DNA of 64,000 bases from Trileptium ribeirensis (taxonomy: Eukaryota; Nematoda; Enoplea; Enoplida; Thoracostomopsidae): the NCBI GenBank assembly GCA_030248225.1, contig JASANE010012095.1:1-64000 (forward strand), written 5' to 3'. The position numbers and the translations under genes are program-made. Below, in pieces: positions 12,120-23,663 of the stretch. A model generated the notes under the pieces. That model saw only the letters and a program-made list of their open reading frames with translations. It ran no database searches and was not told where the DNA came from. The number at the start of each line of letters is the position of its first letter. Within the stretch, counting starts at the first letter, position 1.

Positions 12120-12360
12120 CAAAATTCTCTATTTTAGCTGCATAAAATTAACTAATTAGCTAATTACTAATTAACCACTCAAAATTTTTAATCCCAAATG
12201 TCAGGTGCACACTCTGACATGATAGGCTTTTTAAAATCCGTTCAGTGGTTCTTGAGATCCGTCGGACCGAACGAACGAACGAACGGACGGACATCGACCT
12301 TTTTACTCCCAGACATAAAATAAAAACACTTCGCTCCTCTTCGCCGAGCTACGCTCAATA
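12120..12360 (+). repeat. Dispersed repeat with cgaacgaacg tract
   Basis: gctaattactaattaaccac, then gttcagtggttcttgagatccgtcgg, gaacgaacgaacgaacgg and a cttcgctcctcttcgcc end. Similar sequence classes (taattagctaatta) recur at 16.8-17.35 kb. Not coding. Confidence 0.4.
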
Positions 12361-12694
12361 AATTATTTAATATACAAATTTTGGTATTTGTGCGACTCTG
12401 TGCAAATTACATCTAAAATCTGAATATCTACTTCGAGAATCAACAAAATCTACGTGATTTCAAATAATGGAAATTTTCTGTAACGATTATATAAACAGCC
12501 GAATACTGAATAACAAGGTCGGTATGGTGCAACATACGAACCGTTTTAATTTAACCGGATTTCAGATGCAAAATGATTAGCCGGGCTATGTGAGGTCGCA
12601 AGTTGTTTGTCAAACAAATATAGATTGTACCAAAATCCGTCTCGCGCCTTCTAATGAGGAAACATAGAAACGTCTTTGTAAAACCGGTAATTAC

Positions 12695-13145
12695 CTTGAT
12701 CACAGATCTCGCCACGCAACCTTGGCCGATACGGCGAATCCGGGGGTAGCTCTTTGAGCGTCACATCCGTCAACGGCAGTGGTGGTGGCTGCGCGTTGAA
12801 CGGCATAGGCAAATCAGCAGGAAAGCTACCCGAGCCACAGCTAAATCGTTGCAAAACAGGCGGTGACGGCGCTTCTCTAAGGGCAGGAGGTACGGTAGAC
12901 GGCATTATGATATGATTGTTAATCATATGATTATTATGACAACTGGCAGTCGAAGAGCGAGTTGTTGAGTGTAATTGTATTTGGGAGAGTCCTGGAATGT
13001 TGCTAATCGAACCGCTGGCCACAACACGTCGATTTTCGCTAGCTGAACTTTGAATATTTCCATTTGCTTGTAATGCTAGCGCTTGTTGAAATGACGACGA
13101 TGACATGGAGGATGGTGATGACTGAAGGCTTGGTATTGGTGGAGA
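12695..13145 (-). CDS. ATF7IP/wde: ATF7IP/windei homologue, penultimate visible exon
   Basis: The exon opens after a tatag acceptor with SPPIPSLQSSPSSMSSSSFQ and stays open for 150 codons. It ends at GATCAA G|gtaatt, whose phase 1 joins exactly onto the GT that opens the FN3 exon, giving ICDQG-VELTW across the junction. The composition is that of a disordered linker (Ser, Gln, Pro; a His/Asn stretch HNNHMINNHI). The C-terminal part, SPYRPRLRGEICDQ, corresponds in position to the segment just before the FN3 domain of vertebrate ATF7IP. I assign it from the splice match and adjacency, not from motifs of its own. The upstream ATG at 13106 is internal and not a start. Confidence 0.78.
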
Positions 13146-13497
13146 CTATAAAAAGGCGCTACCTGGATGTACAACCAAATGTTTCCAATATAAAATCAAT
13201 TTCTAGCAACAACTTCAGACTGTGGAAACATTAAACAAACAAATTATAACCATTATTCTAAAAATTACAATTATATTTTTTGTTGATTGAAATGTAACGA
13301 AAAACAACATAAACTTTTACGTTACGCTATAGCCTCTGTTCTAATTATCGTAGCTATCTCACATAGCCTAATATCCTTCATCCTCAACCGTTTAAATAAA
13401 CAATAATTATCGTCAAACGAGTACAGCTTATATTACTTCCATTACAACTCGTGAGGTATACCCGCAACACACATTATTATAACTATATACAACTAAC

Positions 13498-13791
13498 CTT
13501 TTCTTGTTGTTGTACCAAATTCGGCGGTCGACCTACGGACAGCGGAGGCGGGCATGGCACAACGCCGCAGTTGAGCAAAGGACGACGTAATCCCGTCGAC
13601 GTGACTGCAGGTAGACCAGAAATGACGGCTTCAGCTACTGAGCAGCTTCGGGTTTCTTCGAAACCTGCCCAACTCAGAACTGCACAAGCAGTTGATGTGG
13701 GATTGTTTGATGGAATTTTTGTTAAATGAGGAGGAAGCAGAGTTTCCCGATGTGAATCCATTGTTGTTGTAGCGGCGGATACGTTTGTGAG
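13498..13791 (-). CDS. ATF7IP/wde: ATF7IP/windei homologue, internal exon (disordered linker)
   Basis: A 98-codon exon with exact phase 0 at both ends. The acceptor is attttag and the donor GAAAAG|gttagt. It encodes LTNVSAATTTMDSHRE at the start and LSVGRPPNLVQQQEK at the end, rich in Pro, Ser and Thr with no recognisable fold. It splices in frame to SPPIPSLQ of the next exon. The antisense frame is also open (92 codons on the plus strand), but this is a shadow of the GC-rich coding sequence. The assignment rests on frame continuity with the FN3 exon and on conserved splice dinucleotides. Confidence 0.7.
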
Positions 13792-13819
13792 CTAAAATAA
13801 TGTAGCTAAACAAACCCAG

Positions 13820-14400
13820 TGGCTATGTTTTATTTAAAAGCGATTATAAATGCTAAGCTAAAACCTATATAGACCATTCCTGGTGCTGTGACCGCAATAA
13901 CCAAAAAATGAAAGCTCGCTACATTTTGGAAATCGGCTTCAAAGACAGTAAAACCTTTGAAATCCCACGAAGAGGAATAATATGTATATGTTGGACTCTA
14001 GATAGCAAAACCGTCGTATTCACTGTGCTCGATAACTTAATAGACAATCGTTGTAAGCAAAAACGCGCAACAACATGCAGAAATTTGAAAAATTAATATT
14101 TCCAGCAAAGGGTCGATAAACCATATTCAGGCTCATAACGGCCCACAGAGTGGTCGCAAAAAAGTGTTGGTCAGCAAAGTTGAAGTTCTCATGAGTTGAT
14201 ACTGTTGGATAGTCTCGTTTTTTATGCGAAGCCCGTGTCGCGAGATATGGGCTGCGAAAGGCTAGTACCAGTATGGCAAGATTTGGCAATGGATCATTAA
14301 AAACATGTTTTTGCCATTTAAACCCCGAAGATGGAGTCTGAGAAGTTCGCTTTCAAATAAACGGCTCGACCTCATCACTTTTGCAGTCGAATAAAAAAAG
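13820..14400 (+). repeat. MITE-like family A, copy 2 (5' and 3' edges unclear)
   Basis: It shares with copies 1, 3 and 4 the order attcctggtgctgtg, cattttggaaatcggcttc, aatccc.cgaagaggaataatat, tgctcgataacttaatagac, gcaaagggtcgataaacc and the terminal catttaaaccccgaagatgg. The terminal inverted repeats are not clear here. Confidence 0.5.
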
Positions 14401-14685
14401 TTGAAATCTATTTACGTGAAAATGCGCTATGGGCAACAGAAACTAGAGTTTCATTCGGGTCCGTGTATTTCTGACGGAAAATTTCGGGTCCGGTGATTAT
14501 ATTTTGCAAGGTCCGGGTCTGCGTACTGCCAAAAATACCTAGACTGCTTGTCTGCGGTGCCGATTTAATGGCGGATTTTAATCCAAAACCCTCTAGTTCT
14601 AGCTCACTTGATATAATATTCAGTGACATATTATGTTCACTAATAGTCATGCTCTAACTGAATTCGAATGGATGAGAGAGCGAAG

Positions 14686-15556
14686 CGAACTCATCCCACT
14701 CGTGAGCGAGTGGAACGAGAATTTTCAATTTTGGCTCTGGCAGGGGGTTGAGGATGTCCTGTCTGTGTGTGTTTGTGTATCGCACCTGGATCTCGATAAC
14801 GGTTGAGCGGATTTTGATGCAAGATAGCTCATTCGAACCGCAATGGTCGATTTAGGCGTAGTGACGGAGCCCAATTTTTGAATTTTTTTCCCGTGGAAAA
14901 AGTTATGGGGCAAAATGACGTCATTTTGGCTCATTTTTCGGGCACCCCTCCAGTTTTTGCGACTTTTCTCAATAAGTAAACGAGGTATCCGCAAACTAAT
15001 AGGCCTATTCCATGTAGCTTTACTAAGGCTTTCCAATGATATATAACAAGTTTTTCAACACTTCCTAATCTGGAGTCTATAAGCTTAGACTTGGCGCCAA
15101 ATTTCATATTTGGTGAAAAGTCGTGGGAAATGCACCTAAATGTGTGTTTTGGTTGCTTTTAGTGTATATGGGGTTTTCTGGGCCAACAAGCTCATTGGGA
15201 GTGTCAAAAATATTGTGTGGCAAATATTTTTCACACTTATGTTTCATACTTGGTACGAAAAATTTGATTTTTCTCAAGTGTCGGTTTGAATTCTTTAACG
15301 TTCTTTTCACGGTCAATTTAGGGTTTTATTGATTTATTAAATTGTTAGTTCATTGTTTTTGTACTCGTTGTATGATGTTTTGTCTACTGCATACGTTGGC
15401 TATCAAAAGAGGCGAGCGTAACTATGACTCATCACTCACGGTTTACATAATGCTGCACCTGCGTACTGTGTGTAGGCTTTATTTGTGTGTGCTTTCTACA
15501 ACAGACTTCGGGGATTGTTTACCACTCGAATTCTGGCTCGCAAGCGAGCTTCACTA
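14686..15556 (-). repeat. Repeat family B, copy 1
   Basis: About 870 bp. It has a CA/TG-rich tctgtgtgtgtttgtgtatc block, a ggtctcgataacggttgag block, and edges ccactcgtgagcgagtgg and ccactcgaattctggctcgc. The same elements, inverted, occur at 55745-56540. A shared antisense frame (CDTQTHTDRTSS, SKSTIAVRMSYLASKS) is open in both copies; it is probably a by-product of conservation. No recognised protein. Confidence 0.68.
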
Positions 15557-16217
15557 GTTATAATGTAAAATTGTCACTAATTATAAAGTGAAATTAAATG
15601 GTGTTCCGATATGCGATGGTTATGATGGAAAATTTAATAGTCGCCGAGAATAGCCGCTATCTCTAAGGGTCCTCCATTCTAGCTGAGAATCTAGTTAAAA
15701 AATTAATTTTTAAAATTTTATGCTCGCTCGCTGTTCAAACAATACTATCGCGCATTAAAGACGAGGCAGTGTACAATAAGTAGCCGTAACTTTTAATATG
15801 TGCCACATACAAAGTTAGTTGAATTGTACTTACACGTAAAAAGTGACACAATTTTACCATATTGGCGAGAAAACGTTCGCAATTATTATTACTGAGGATT
15901 CAAGTTTAATGTTGATGTTAAATTAATATATATTAGACCAGCAACTGTAAAACTCGAGGGGGAAAATTTCGTACCATTGATTTTATGGGTGCCCTTCGAG
16001 CTTACCGTAAAGCCAATGCATCGTATCAGCAAAGTAGAACTAGTGTAAAATGATGAATTAGTAGAAGGTACGTTAAACGTCAAACATTTATATCTAAACA
16101 ATACAACAGAGAACACGTTTTGGTTACGTGTTTTGAATGTTTCCAGTTGACACCAGAGCAAAACGCAAACATGGGTAAAGCAATCTGTGAAATGATCGCT
16201 CAGGACTACGAGCCATT

Positions 16218-16596
16218 TGGAGTTACTGGGCTTTCCATTCGCTGAAAATTTTGTCAGTGGGCCATCCTGGTTTTGATCCGGGGGAAGGGGCGCCCCATTT
16301 AGCTAGGGGTATTTTGACAAGAGAAAATGGCTAAAAATCGTATAAGAAACACCGTCAAAACGCATTTGTTTGCGAGAAAAAGCGATTTTGAAGTAAATTT
16401 TGAAAAAATTTGAGAAATTTTTGGCTCCAGAACGGAGTTTTAGTACAAATTTTATGTACTTTGGACCGATTGGAAACAAAAAAAATTTACCAAGAGGCGG
16501 TGAGCCGGGGAGCCAAAATTTTTGCCAGGGGCATGAACCGCGCAACGAAAAATGGCAGCCGCCCGCCCCCTCAATTTGGAGAGCTCAGAGTTACAT
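16218..16596 (-). repeat. MITE family C, copy with both ends
   Basis: The left edge gttactgggctttccattcgctgaaaatttt and right edge caatttggagagctcagagttac are imperfect inverted repeats of ~21 bp. Other members: 3715-3755 (end only), 6085-6275, 26488-26780. Middle: aaaatttaccaagaggcgg-like sequence. Confidence 0.6.
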
Positions 16597-16799
16597 ATAC
16601 ATTACCAGCCATATTGTTATATGTATACGTATAAAACTATAATATATGTATATTTATTGAGCAGAGCGAAGCGTTTTTGTTTTCATCAGAGTGGGAAAAT
16701 TCGGCACCTTCTGTCCGTTGAACTCCTCCTACTGGGCCGATTTAAAAAACTTTTTTGTTTGAAAGGCCTAATATCGGACAGATGCAAGACATAGATTTT

Positions 16800-17650
16800 G
16801 TCAAAATCTGCCAAGTTATTTAGTAATTAACTGATTAGTTAAGCGTGTCAGCCTATTTTTAGCATTTTCAAACAAAAATTGCTTATTTTTTAATAAATAA
16901 TTAGTGGAAAGCTGCTATTTTGGTGCATATACTACATCTCGTCGTGGTGATTATGAACCTGGCGTTGATTAATATTTGAGGAAGTTAACAGCATGAGTTA
17001 ATTAGCTAAATTAATTATTAATTAGCTAATTTTTTTTAATTTTCAGTGTTCAAAAACGAAAAATAAATTGCACACGGGGGTTTTCCATGGTTATGATCAC
17101 GAACATGAAATTTCTGAAACTCTAAAACTTGGCCGTATTTGCTAATTAGTTAATTACATAATTTTTGGAAAATATAAAATCACTTCGAAATTACTAATTT
17201 GTTACGCTTGGGGGTTTTCGATCCAGCCGATCATGAATATGTAGCTTTTAAAGCTCTATGATTTTATCATGGGTGCTAATTAGTTAATTAATTAGCTAAT
17301 TAGTTGATGTTACTAATTAGCTAATTTTTAGCTGGCGAGCTTTTTGTACGGTGGAAAACGTATTGTTAGCCTAAAACGTGATAAATACTTATTATAAATT
17401 GATTAAATATTTAGTTAAAGTACATGTATACACAAATAAGATACCAAATACTTTTGCGCTACTGTTGCTTTGCGCACTTTTTGTACTTTATTACGTTTAC
17501 TAGTCATTTACCTCCGTAGTCCGGTCCGGCTGAAAAATTCCGGGTATTCGTTTTCAAATACTGCTTCGTCCAGGTCTTGGTCCGGGTTTTAATTTTGAAA
17601 AGTTACAACTCTAACAGAAACAGATAAAAAGGTATAGTTTCATGATTTTT
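16800..17650. other. AT-rich intronic DNA with taattagctaatta repeats
   Basis: Multiple palindromic ttaattaattagctaatta-like clusters near 17000, 17150 and 17280. No coding features. Lies inside the intron between exons at 18089 and 13791. Confidence 0.5.
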
Positions 17651-18088
17651 TTCTGGGGTCGTGAGTGAAATGTCCGACCGCTTCGCTCGCTCCGTTTCAA
17701 TAACAAAATCTTACAGCTTGAACTTTCTTAGGAATTTTAAATATCAAAGCCACTGATTTTGTGTTGGATTGCCCCCTTCACGTCATTTCGCAAAATTCGC
17801 CCCCCCCCCGGCTTCACCCTGGCCGCGGCAAAATTTTCAGTCAACGAAGAAGCCAGTTGAAGATACACGAAACCTAAAGTTCGAGACATATATACATCTA
17901 AGCCAAACAGTTGCTGCCTTCGCGTCGAATCACTTAGCATAAACCCCTCAAGGCACTCGGCACCTACCCATTTGTGACTGTAGATGTTGTTAAATGAGCT
18001 GCCACTCAACAATACGAACATTTCAATGAACGGAGGGGACGAACAGCATTCCCTACAGCCAGAAACTGGTAAACGAAATTCAGCGTAC

Positions 18089-18231
18089 CAAATTGTGACT
18101 CAATCCATCGGACTGGACACCGATTTTACCCAAACATTTTGACGTCGGCAGTTGAGGCATGGCAGAACTATTACTTTGAGCAGACAACGTTGCGCTAGTA
18201 CGAGACGATTCATGATTAGTATCTAACGAAC
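18089..18231 (-). CDS. ATF7IP/wde: ATF7IP/windei homologue, short internal exon
   Basis: The exon begins after ttgtag with GT TCG TTA GAT and encodes SLDTNHESSRTS and MPQLPTSKCLGKIGVQ. Its length is 143 nt (2 + 47 codons). The best donor that keeps the chain in frame is AATTTG|gtacgc, which is weak. It leaves phase 0, matching the next exon at 13791. Its first two bases complete the codon left by the 28-nt microexon, giving SNG-GSLDTN. The segment is serine-rich and probably disordered. I infer membership in the gene from phase and position only. Confidence 0.62.
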
Positions 18232-18495
18232 CTACAAATACACAAACATGAATGCTAAAAGAACACCATACGAAGGTTTCGCACATAAACTAACTAAAAC
18301 ATTAAATATTCTAATTTAAGATACATATTTAATATTATAAATTTCTAGCTGCAATGTGTCTTTCTTAAACGTAATCGATACTGTTTATATTGACATACAC
18401 TCAATAAAAAATTTTCTGCCGCTTGAACATTGGTACCAGTGCGCATTTGATAGCATCGAACCAGGCACACCTGGTCTGTCCATAGTCCTCCGATA

Positions 18496-18790
18496 AGTGG
18501 GGGAGGAACCTTCGGGAGCCTCAATGTTCATTCTCCGGGAAAATTTCAAAGTTGGAAGAATAAATTTTGTTTAAAAATACGAAATATTCCTTATTTTCAT
18601 GCAGTGGTACTGCTGTGCATGTATTTTTAAGTTATAAACGGACGTTTTAGCATTATAAATAGTTGTACTAATGTTTAAAAACATTTTGCATACTAAACAC
18701 AAATTTTGACGAATAAAAATTTTTGGATTTAATTGAACATTGGGGCTTCGGCCGAGTGGGGGACGGACATGGGGGATTTGTAGAGTGGAA
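18496..18790 (+). repeat. MITE-like element, copy 1
   Basis: An AT-rich 295-bp element with G-rich edges (aagtgggggaggaacc and ggccgagtgggggac). It is repeated in inverted orientation at 36476-36795. Shared internal marks include aaatacgaaatattcc and agcattataaatag. No ORF. Confidence 0.55.
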
Positions 18791-19082
18791 GGTCCGCCAC
18801 CGCCGCTGCAGATAGGTCAGCCCACTGACTGACTTATAACATTGTTTCCGAAGTTGATTACTTGTCGAGGCCTAACATTATGAGAAAAATTGCGCTGAAA
18901 TGAGTTCATGGTCAAGCAAACACAACAGCAAGGAATTTATTGTCACCTTCCTCCGGAGAACGTGGGTGGCCGTCTTGTTTGTGCTCGGGTATTGCACAGT
19001 ATGACAAGCAAAAGTCAAACGTTAGAACATAAGGCAACCCTGTCGAGGTCAGTATACCAAACTTAATAAGTCAAGTTTCTTA

Positions 19083-19892
19083 AGTTGTACACGCGAACAA
19101 CAATTTATTTATTTCTTAAGTTGTACACGCGAACAACAATTTATTTATTTCTTACGTTGTACACGCGAACAATTTATTTCTTAAGTTGTACACGCGAACA
19201 ATTTATTTCTTAAGTTGTACACGCGAACAATTTATTTTCTTAAGTTGTACACGCGAATAACTATTTATTTATTTCTTAAGTTGTACACGCGAACAACAAT
19301 TTATTTATTTCTTAAGTTGTACACGCGAACAACAATTTATTTATTTCTTAAGTTGTACACGCGAATAACAATTTATTTATTTATTAAGTTGTACACGCGA
19401 ACAATTTATTTCTTAAGTTGTACACGCGAACAACAATTTATTTATTTCTTAAGTTGTACACGCGAACAACAATTTATTTATTTCTTAACTTGTACACGCG
19501 AATATCAATTTATTTATTTCTTAAGTTGTACACGCGAACAATTTATTTCTTAAGTTGTACACGCGAACAACAATTTATTTATTTCTTAAGTTGTACACGC
19601 GAACAACAATTTATTTATTTCTTAAGTTGTACACGCGAATAACAATTTATTTATTTCTTAAGTTGTACACGCGAACAATTTATTTCTTAAGTTGTACACG
19701 CGAACAACAATTTATTTATTTCTTAAGTTGTACACGCGAACAACAATTTATTTATTTCTTAAGTTGTACACGCGAATAACAATTTATTTATTTCTAAGTT
19801 GTACACGCGAACAATTTATTTCTAAGTTGTACACGCGAACAACAATTTATTTATTTCTTAAGTTGTATACGCGAACAACAATTTATTTATCC
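19083..19892 (+). repeat. Satellite array with a 137-bp higher-order repeat
   Basis: About 24 monomers share the core ttgtacacgcgaa. Long monomers are 36 bp (gaacaacaatttatttatttcttaag) and short ones 29 bp (lacking caa and a ttta). From ~19246 they follow the order long, long, long (aataac variant), short, which gives 36+36+36+29 = 137 bp, repeated about four times; the left edge has a run of short monomers instead. Spurious ORFs (LYTRTTIYLFL repeated) come from translating the array; because 137 is not a multiple of three they recur at offsets of 137. Confidence 0.92.
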
Positions 19893-20419
19893 CTATATTT
19901 TTGAAAGTTCCTATGAATTTTACCCTCTTGTTCCCAACATAAAACAGGGTTTTGTCCAACAACATGTTATACTATGAATGTAAAATGGCATCGTTATGTT
20001 ATATATCTACGCTCAAAAAATGAACGTGATAATAGAAGCTGTTGACAGACGTATATACAACAAAATTATTTGTAATTTTGGCTTGAACTTTGGCCTGGGT
20101 TGATTTTATGTTATAGTTTCACCCTGTTAATGTAATTTGTATGCACATTATGCATTTTATAATAAGGATCGTACAACACAAATCCTGTAAAAACCAGGAA
20201 AAAACTGAAGCCGATCAGAACACGATATAAACGATCACAGCTAACTATTTGGTTTGCTTTCCAAAAATCTCTAAATTGTGTGATATGTGTTATAGCTATA
20301 GAAATGCGAGATGTACATGACGGTCAATCTGAAACAAACCGATCACTCCGACGATACTATACACCATCTCGGTCAAATCGTACACAATAATATATTGCTT
20401 TTACAGTTACGAAAGCAAC

Positions 20420-20625
20420 TTAAAACAAATCTTCCACGAATCATTCGTGTGGGCGATAAATTATTAACTAATCAATTGATATTCTCGGAGTTATCTAAAT
20501 ATTTCACAAATAGTTCGCGTGCGCGATAAATTAATAACCCATGAACTGATGCTCACGGAATTATCTAAATCCGTGAATAGCAATTGATCAGTTATTAATT
20601 TATTGCCCACGCGAACGATTTGCTT
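20420..20625. repeat. Tandem plus inverted repeats (foldback-like)
   Basis: gtgtgggcgataaattatta at ~20448 and gcgtgcgcgataaattaata at ~20518 are direct copies, each followed by an ctcggagttatctaaat-like block. gttattaatttattgcccac at ~20590 is their inverted copy, so the segment can fold. It may be a small foldback element. Confidence 0.6.
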
Positions 20626-20790
20626 TTATTTCTGTCTGTAATTGCAGCTAATTTTTTTCCCAGTCGTAATCAACAGATAATTCCATTATCAAAATCTTTG
20701 ACAATATTGCATTTATAGTAGTTACTTTCGATAATTCTCGTATTGTCGGTGAAATAAAAACAAAACGAGACATGATATAGAATTACCTAC

Positions 20791-20818
20791 CTCCATTGGA
20801 CTTCGGTGACGAGTCGCG
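20791..20818 (-). CDS. ATF7IP/wde: ATF7IP/windei homologue, 28-nt microexon
   Basis: A 28-nt exon between a good acceptor (gattttag at 20819-20826) and a good donor (gtaggt, from 20790 down). It encodes RDSSPKSNG plus one base. It enters in phase 0, matching the CCGCGG end of the exon at 25088-24276, and leaves in phase 1, matching the two-base start of the exon at 18231. Without it those two exons cannot be joined in frame at their most obvious sites. It is far too short for ORF-based gene finding. The alternative is to splice the big exon through a cryptic gtgtga donor directly to 18231, which is possible but poorer. Confidence 0.6.
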
Positions 20819-20854
20819 CTAAAATCAAATAACATGTAGAAAAAAATTGATTTG

Positions 20855-21432
20855 TCAAAACAGTTAAAAATCAAAAACACAAAAAGCCTGGAAACCCCAA
20901 GAAAAGGTGTACGCAATATAGTCAAGTTCGACTCTACATAGCAAAACAATCGTACCCAGAGTGCTTGACAACCTAATATGCACTCATTTTAAGGTAAAAA
21001 CAAGCCATAGCACGGCGAAATTAGAGAAATCAGTAATTCTGGCAAAGGGTCGATGAACCATATACGGCCATAGCAGCCTAGGGATTGGTCCCACAAAAAA
21101 GTCGTAGTCTGCAAAGTTTTAGATATCGATGAGTTGACTCCATTTTCTGATGCGATGCCTGTGTCGCGAGATGTGGGCTGCGAAAGACTGATACCCATAT
21201 GGCCAGGTTTGCCAGAGAACCGTTAAAACCAGTTTTTGCCATTTTGACCTGCAAGATGAGGTCGAGACTGTTCAACTAAAGGTCCCACCATGGCCACATT
21301 TGCTGTCCAACAAAAAAAATTATCGAAATCCGTCCATCCGAAAATGAGTTATGAATGACAGCGACAGACAAAAATTTTCATGATTTTCTCCCTAGCGCCC
21401 TCAGTGGAAACTTCGCTCGCCCTGTTTCAATC
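20855..21432 (+). repeat. MITE-like family A, copy 3
   Basis: It contains ggaaaccccaagaaaaggtg, tgcttgacaacctaatatgc and ggcaaagggtcgatgaacca. It ends cctcagtggaaacttcgctcgccctgtttcaat, the family 3' end. The left end is not resolved. Confidence 0.6.
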
Positions 21433-21619
21433 ACGGCGCAAAACTACTGAACTTCTATTGCATTTGGTCCAACAAAATGTTCATTTCGTGTACAATAGCC
21501 GGAAAACGTGCGACAAAACGTTTGGTGAATTTAGTGGCAATAGAGTACTATTAACAATTACTAAACCGTAGCTCCTCTCTCGTTGTTCGCGAACCAACTT
21601 GCTCATCAGGAAATAAATT

Positions 21620-21895
21620 TTAAGGCGTGTTTACTCGCTCAAACGTTTTGCTCAAATTTAGAGCTGTAAGTTTGATCAAAATTTGAAAGCATATTTTTTG
21701 CATTTTTGATCAGTTTTCACGTTTGAACACTGTTCAAACCTTTTAAGAACGCTCCTTTAGCCAATCATCGCCGAGATGTATTTTAGAGCTCAAACTTTGA
21801 AACATTGCAATTTTCCTTTAAAAATCACTATATATATATCACATTTTTAATCATTTTGATCAAAAATTCTGAACGTGTGAAAGAACCCTTATTAA
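21620..21895. repeat. Possible small MITE
   Basis: aaggcgtgtttactcgctcaaacg at the left and cgtgtgaaagaacccttatt at the right are weak inverted repeats. The left edge is flanked by ttaa, the right by ttat, a near piggyBac-type target. Weak. Confidence 0.3.
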
Positions 21896-22275
21896 TTATT
21901 TGCTCGATGTTAGCAAAAACGTCAATGGTTATAGCGAAGAATACTGCTGCTAACGCAGTTCCAGGAGACTTGAACTTATCAAACTCATTACGCTTTGATC
22001 GCCTTCTTCTATTCACCCTCAGTGCATTGTTGAAACATCATTCTATTGTCAAAATATGAAAGTATAAAATAGTTTCTACTTCATTGATAGACTGATTTTT
22101 AAATCAAGTGCCTCAATAAATATTTTCTGTCCACAAAACACAGTAAGGCAAAACAAAGCAGGGAACCATTAGAGAAAGCGTGTCCAATATTTCTTTTCAT
22201 TTCCCTGCATTTTAAACGGGGGAACTAAATCTAAAATTTTAAAAATGCAATGTTTTAAACCAAAAACGTTAGAAG

Positions 22276-23378
22276 CAGGGAGTAACCGGAATTCCGGTTA
22301 CGGCGAAAATCGTGTTCCGGTTGCGGTTCCGGCAAAGGGCAAAAACCATACCGGAACCGGAATTCCGGTTTAAAAATTTTGTTTGAAATTTTCCACGTTT
22401 TTTGCTTCATCCTCTAATCCAAACATAACAATGATTAAGCTCCAAAACAACCAAGTAAAAGAAAAGATTAACTAACCAATTTGCCGTGTGAAATGTAAGT
22501 AGGGCACATAATTTGAGCAGGAATTTTTCATAATAACCTGCAGGAGTTTGTTAAATCAGACAGGTCGATGCTTGTGGCAGCTATTTTACACATCCAGAAG
22601 TCTGGGATACGTTTGAATTAAACCGGTCCAACTCGGTTACAAAGTATGGCTTACGCAGAAGTACTTAGGGTATGCTTGGCTAACATAAATTGCGTCAAGC
22701 ACCCGCCAGTGTGCTTGTAAACTTGGTAAATCAGTCTAAATTGAAGTAAACTAACGTTAGTAAACTGTGTCCTTGACAACGAACTGTATTTATTGAAACT
22801 GTGCGAGCAGCATCACAGTGTGTCTCATTTATTGCATTCTGATTAGAAAGTTATCATCATTATGATCTAACTGACGGGCACTGTTTGTCCAACGCTAGCC
22901 TAAACAGTGTCTGTGACCACTGATCAGAAAATTACCTTCTATCATTTTCTCTTAGAATAATATAAACCAATAATGTTAAGTTTCCTACAGAAGAGCATGC
23001 AACAAACGTATGTGTAGTAAAGGGAGGCGACTGGAGACAGAGCGAAAGTGTGTATTCTACGCTCCAAGCTTTGTAAGCACATTCAATTTGACGCAATGGT
23101 GTATAGTGGAAGACATTTTTTGCTCTGAATGTCCAAAAACCGACATATTTGATCGATAAATAAACATTATTAGCTTCCTCAGTATCTTTAAAGTTTCAGA
23201 AAGGCAATAATACCATCGCAATACATTAAGTTTAATGTAAAAGTTATTTGTAATGCATTTTAAAACCAATATATACCTTCATTTCTTCCATCATCTGTTT
23301 TACTATATATAAATTTCGAAGACCAGGTTCCGGTTTAAATGGACGGTTCCGGTAAATTTCGGTTCCGGTTATTCCCTG
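22276..23378. mobile_element. hAT-type non-autonomous element, copy 1, with perfect 8-bp target duplication
   Basis: The element begins cagggagtaaccggaatt and ends as the inverted ggttccggttattccctg, giving a terminal inverted repeat CAGGGARTAACCGGAA. It is flanked on both sides by the identical octamer gttagaag (22268-22275 and 23379-23386). An 8-bp duplication and CAGGG-type ends are marks of the hAT superfamily. Subterminal regions carry many ccggaaccgg motifs. It is 1103 bp long with no transposase recognised. An equally open minus-strand frame (23269-23057) is conserved in copy 2 and may be remnant or chance. Confidence 0.88.
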
Positions 23379-23663
23379 GTTAGAAGATAATCTCAGAAAT
23401 GCCATTTTAAACTTATTGTGCTTAACGTAATATTAGTGAATCTTTAGCTTCAAGAAAGCTTAAAATTTTAACATTAGTACCTACCTTGGCTGTAGACGCG
23501 TTTTTTACAACGGCGGAACCGAAATATGAAAACATTCCGGGGGTTCCCTCTGCGGAAAACTAGTTATACTACTTTTTTAATGATTACTGCACCTGAAAAC
23601 GTTCGTACAGTTGAGTTAGAAGAAAAACCATATTTCATACTAGTAATGCACAATCGAAAGTGA

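Noticed and set aside
14725..15036. 103-codon ORF shared with 56298-56495 as a protein gene
   Set aside because: It is part of repeat family B; the frame reads through a CA/TG microsatellite (THTDRT, TQTHTN), not a protein domain.
19083..19892. CRISPR-like spacing
   Set aside because: The units are contiguous with no variable spacers, and the genome is eukaryotic.
19215..19904. Overlapping open frames encoding repeated LYTRTTIYLFL-type peptides
   Set aside because: They are translations of the 137-bp satellite in successive frames, offset by 137 bp, not a protein.
23057..23269. Conserved minus-strand ORF shared by the two hAT copies
   Set aside because: It is open because the whole element is similar; no hAT transposase motif, and it is short.
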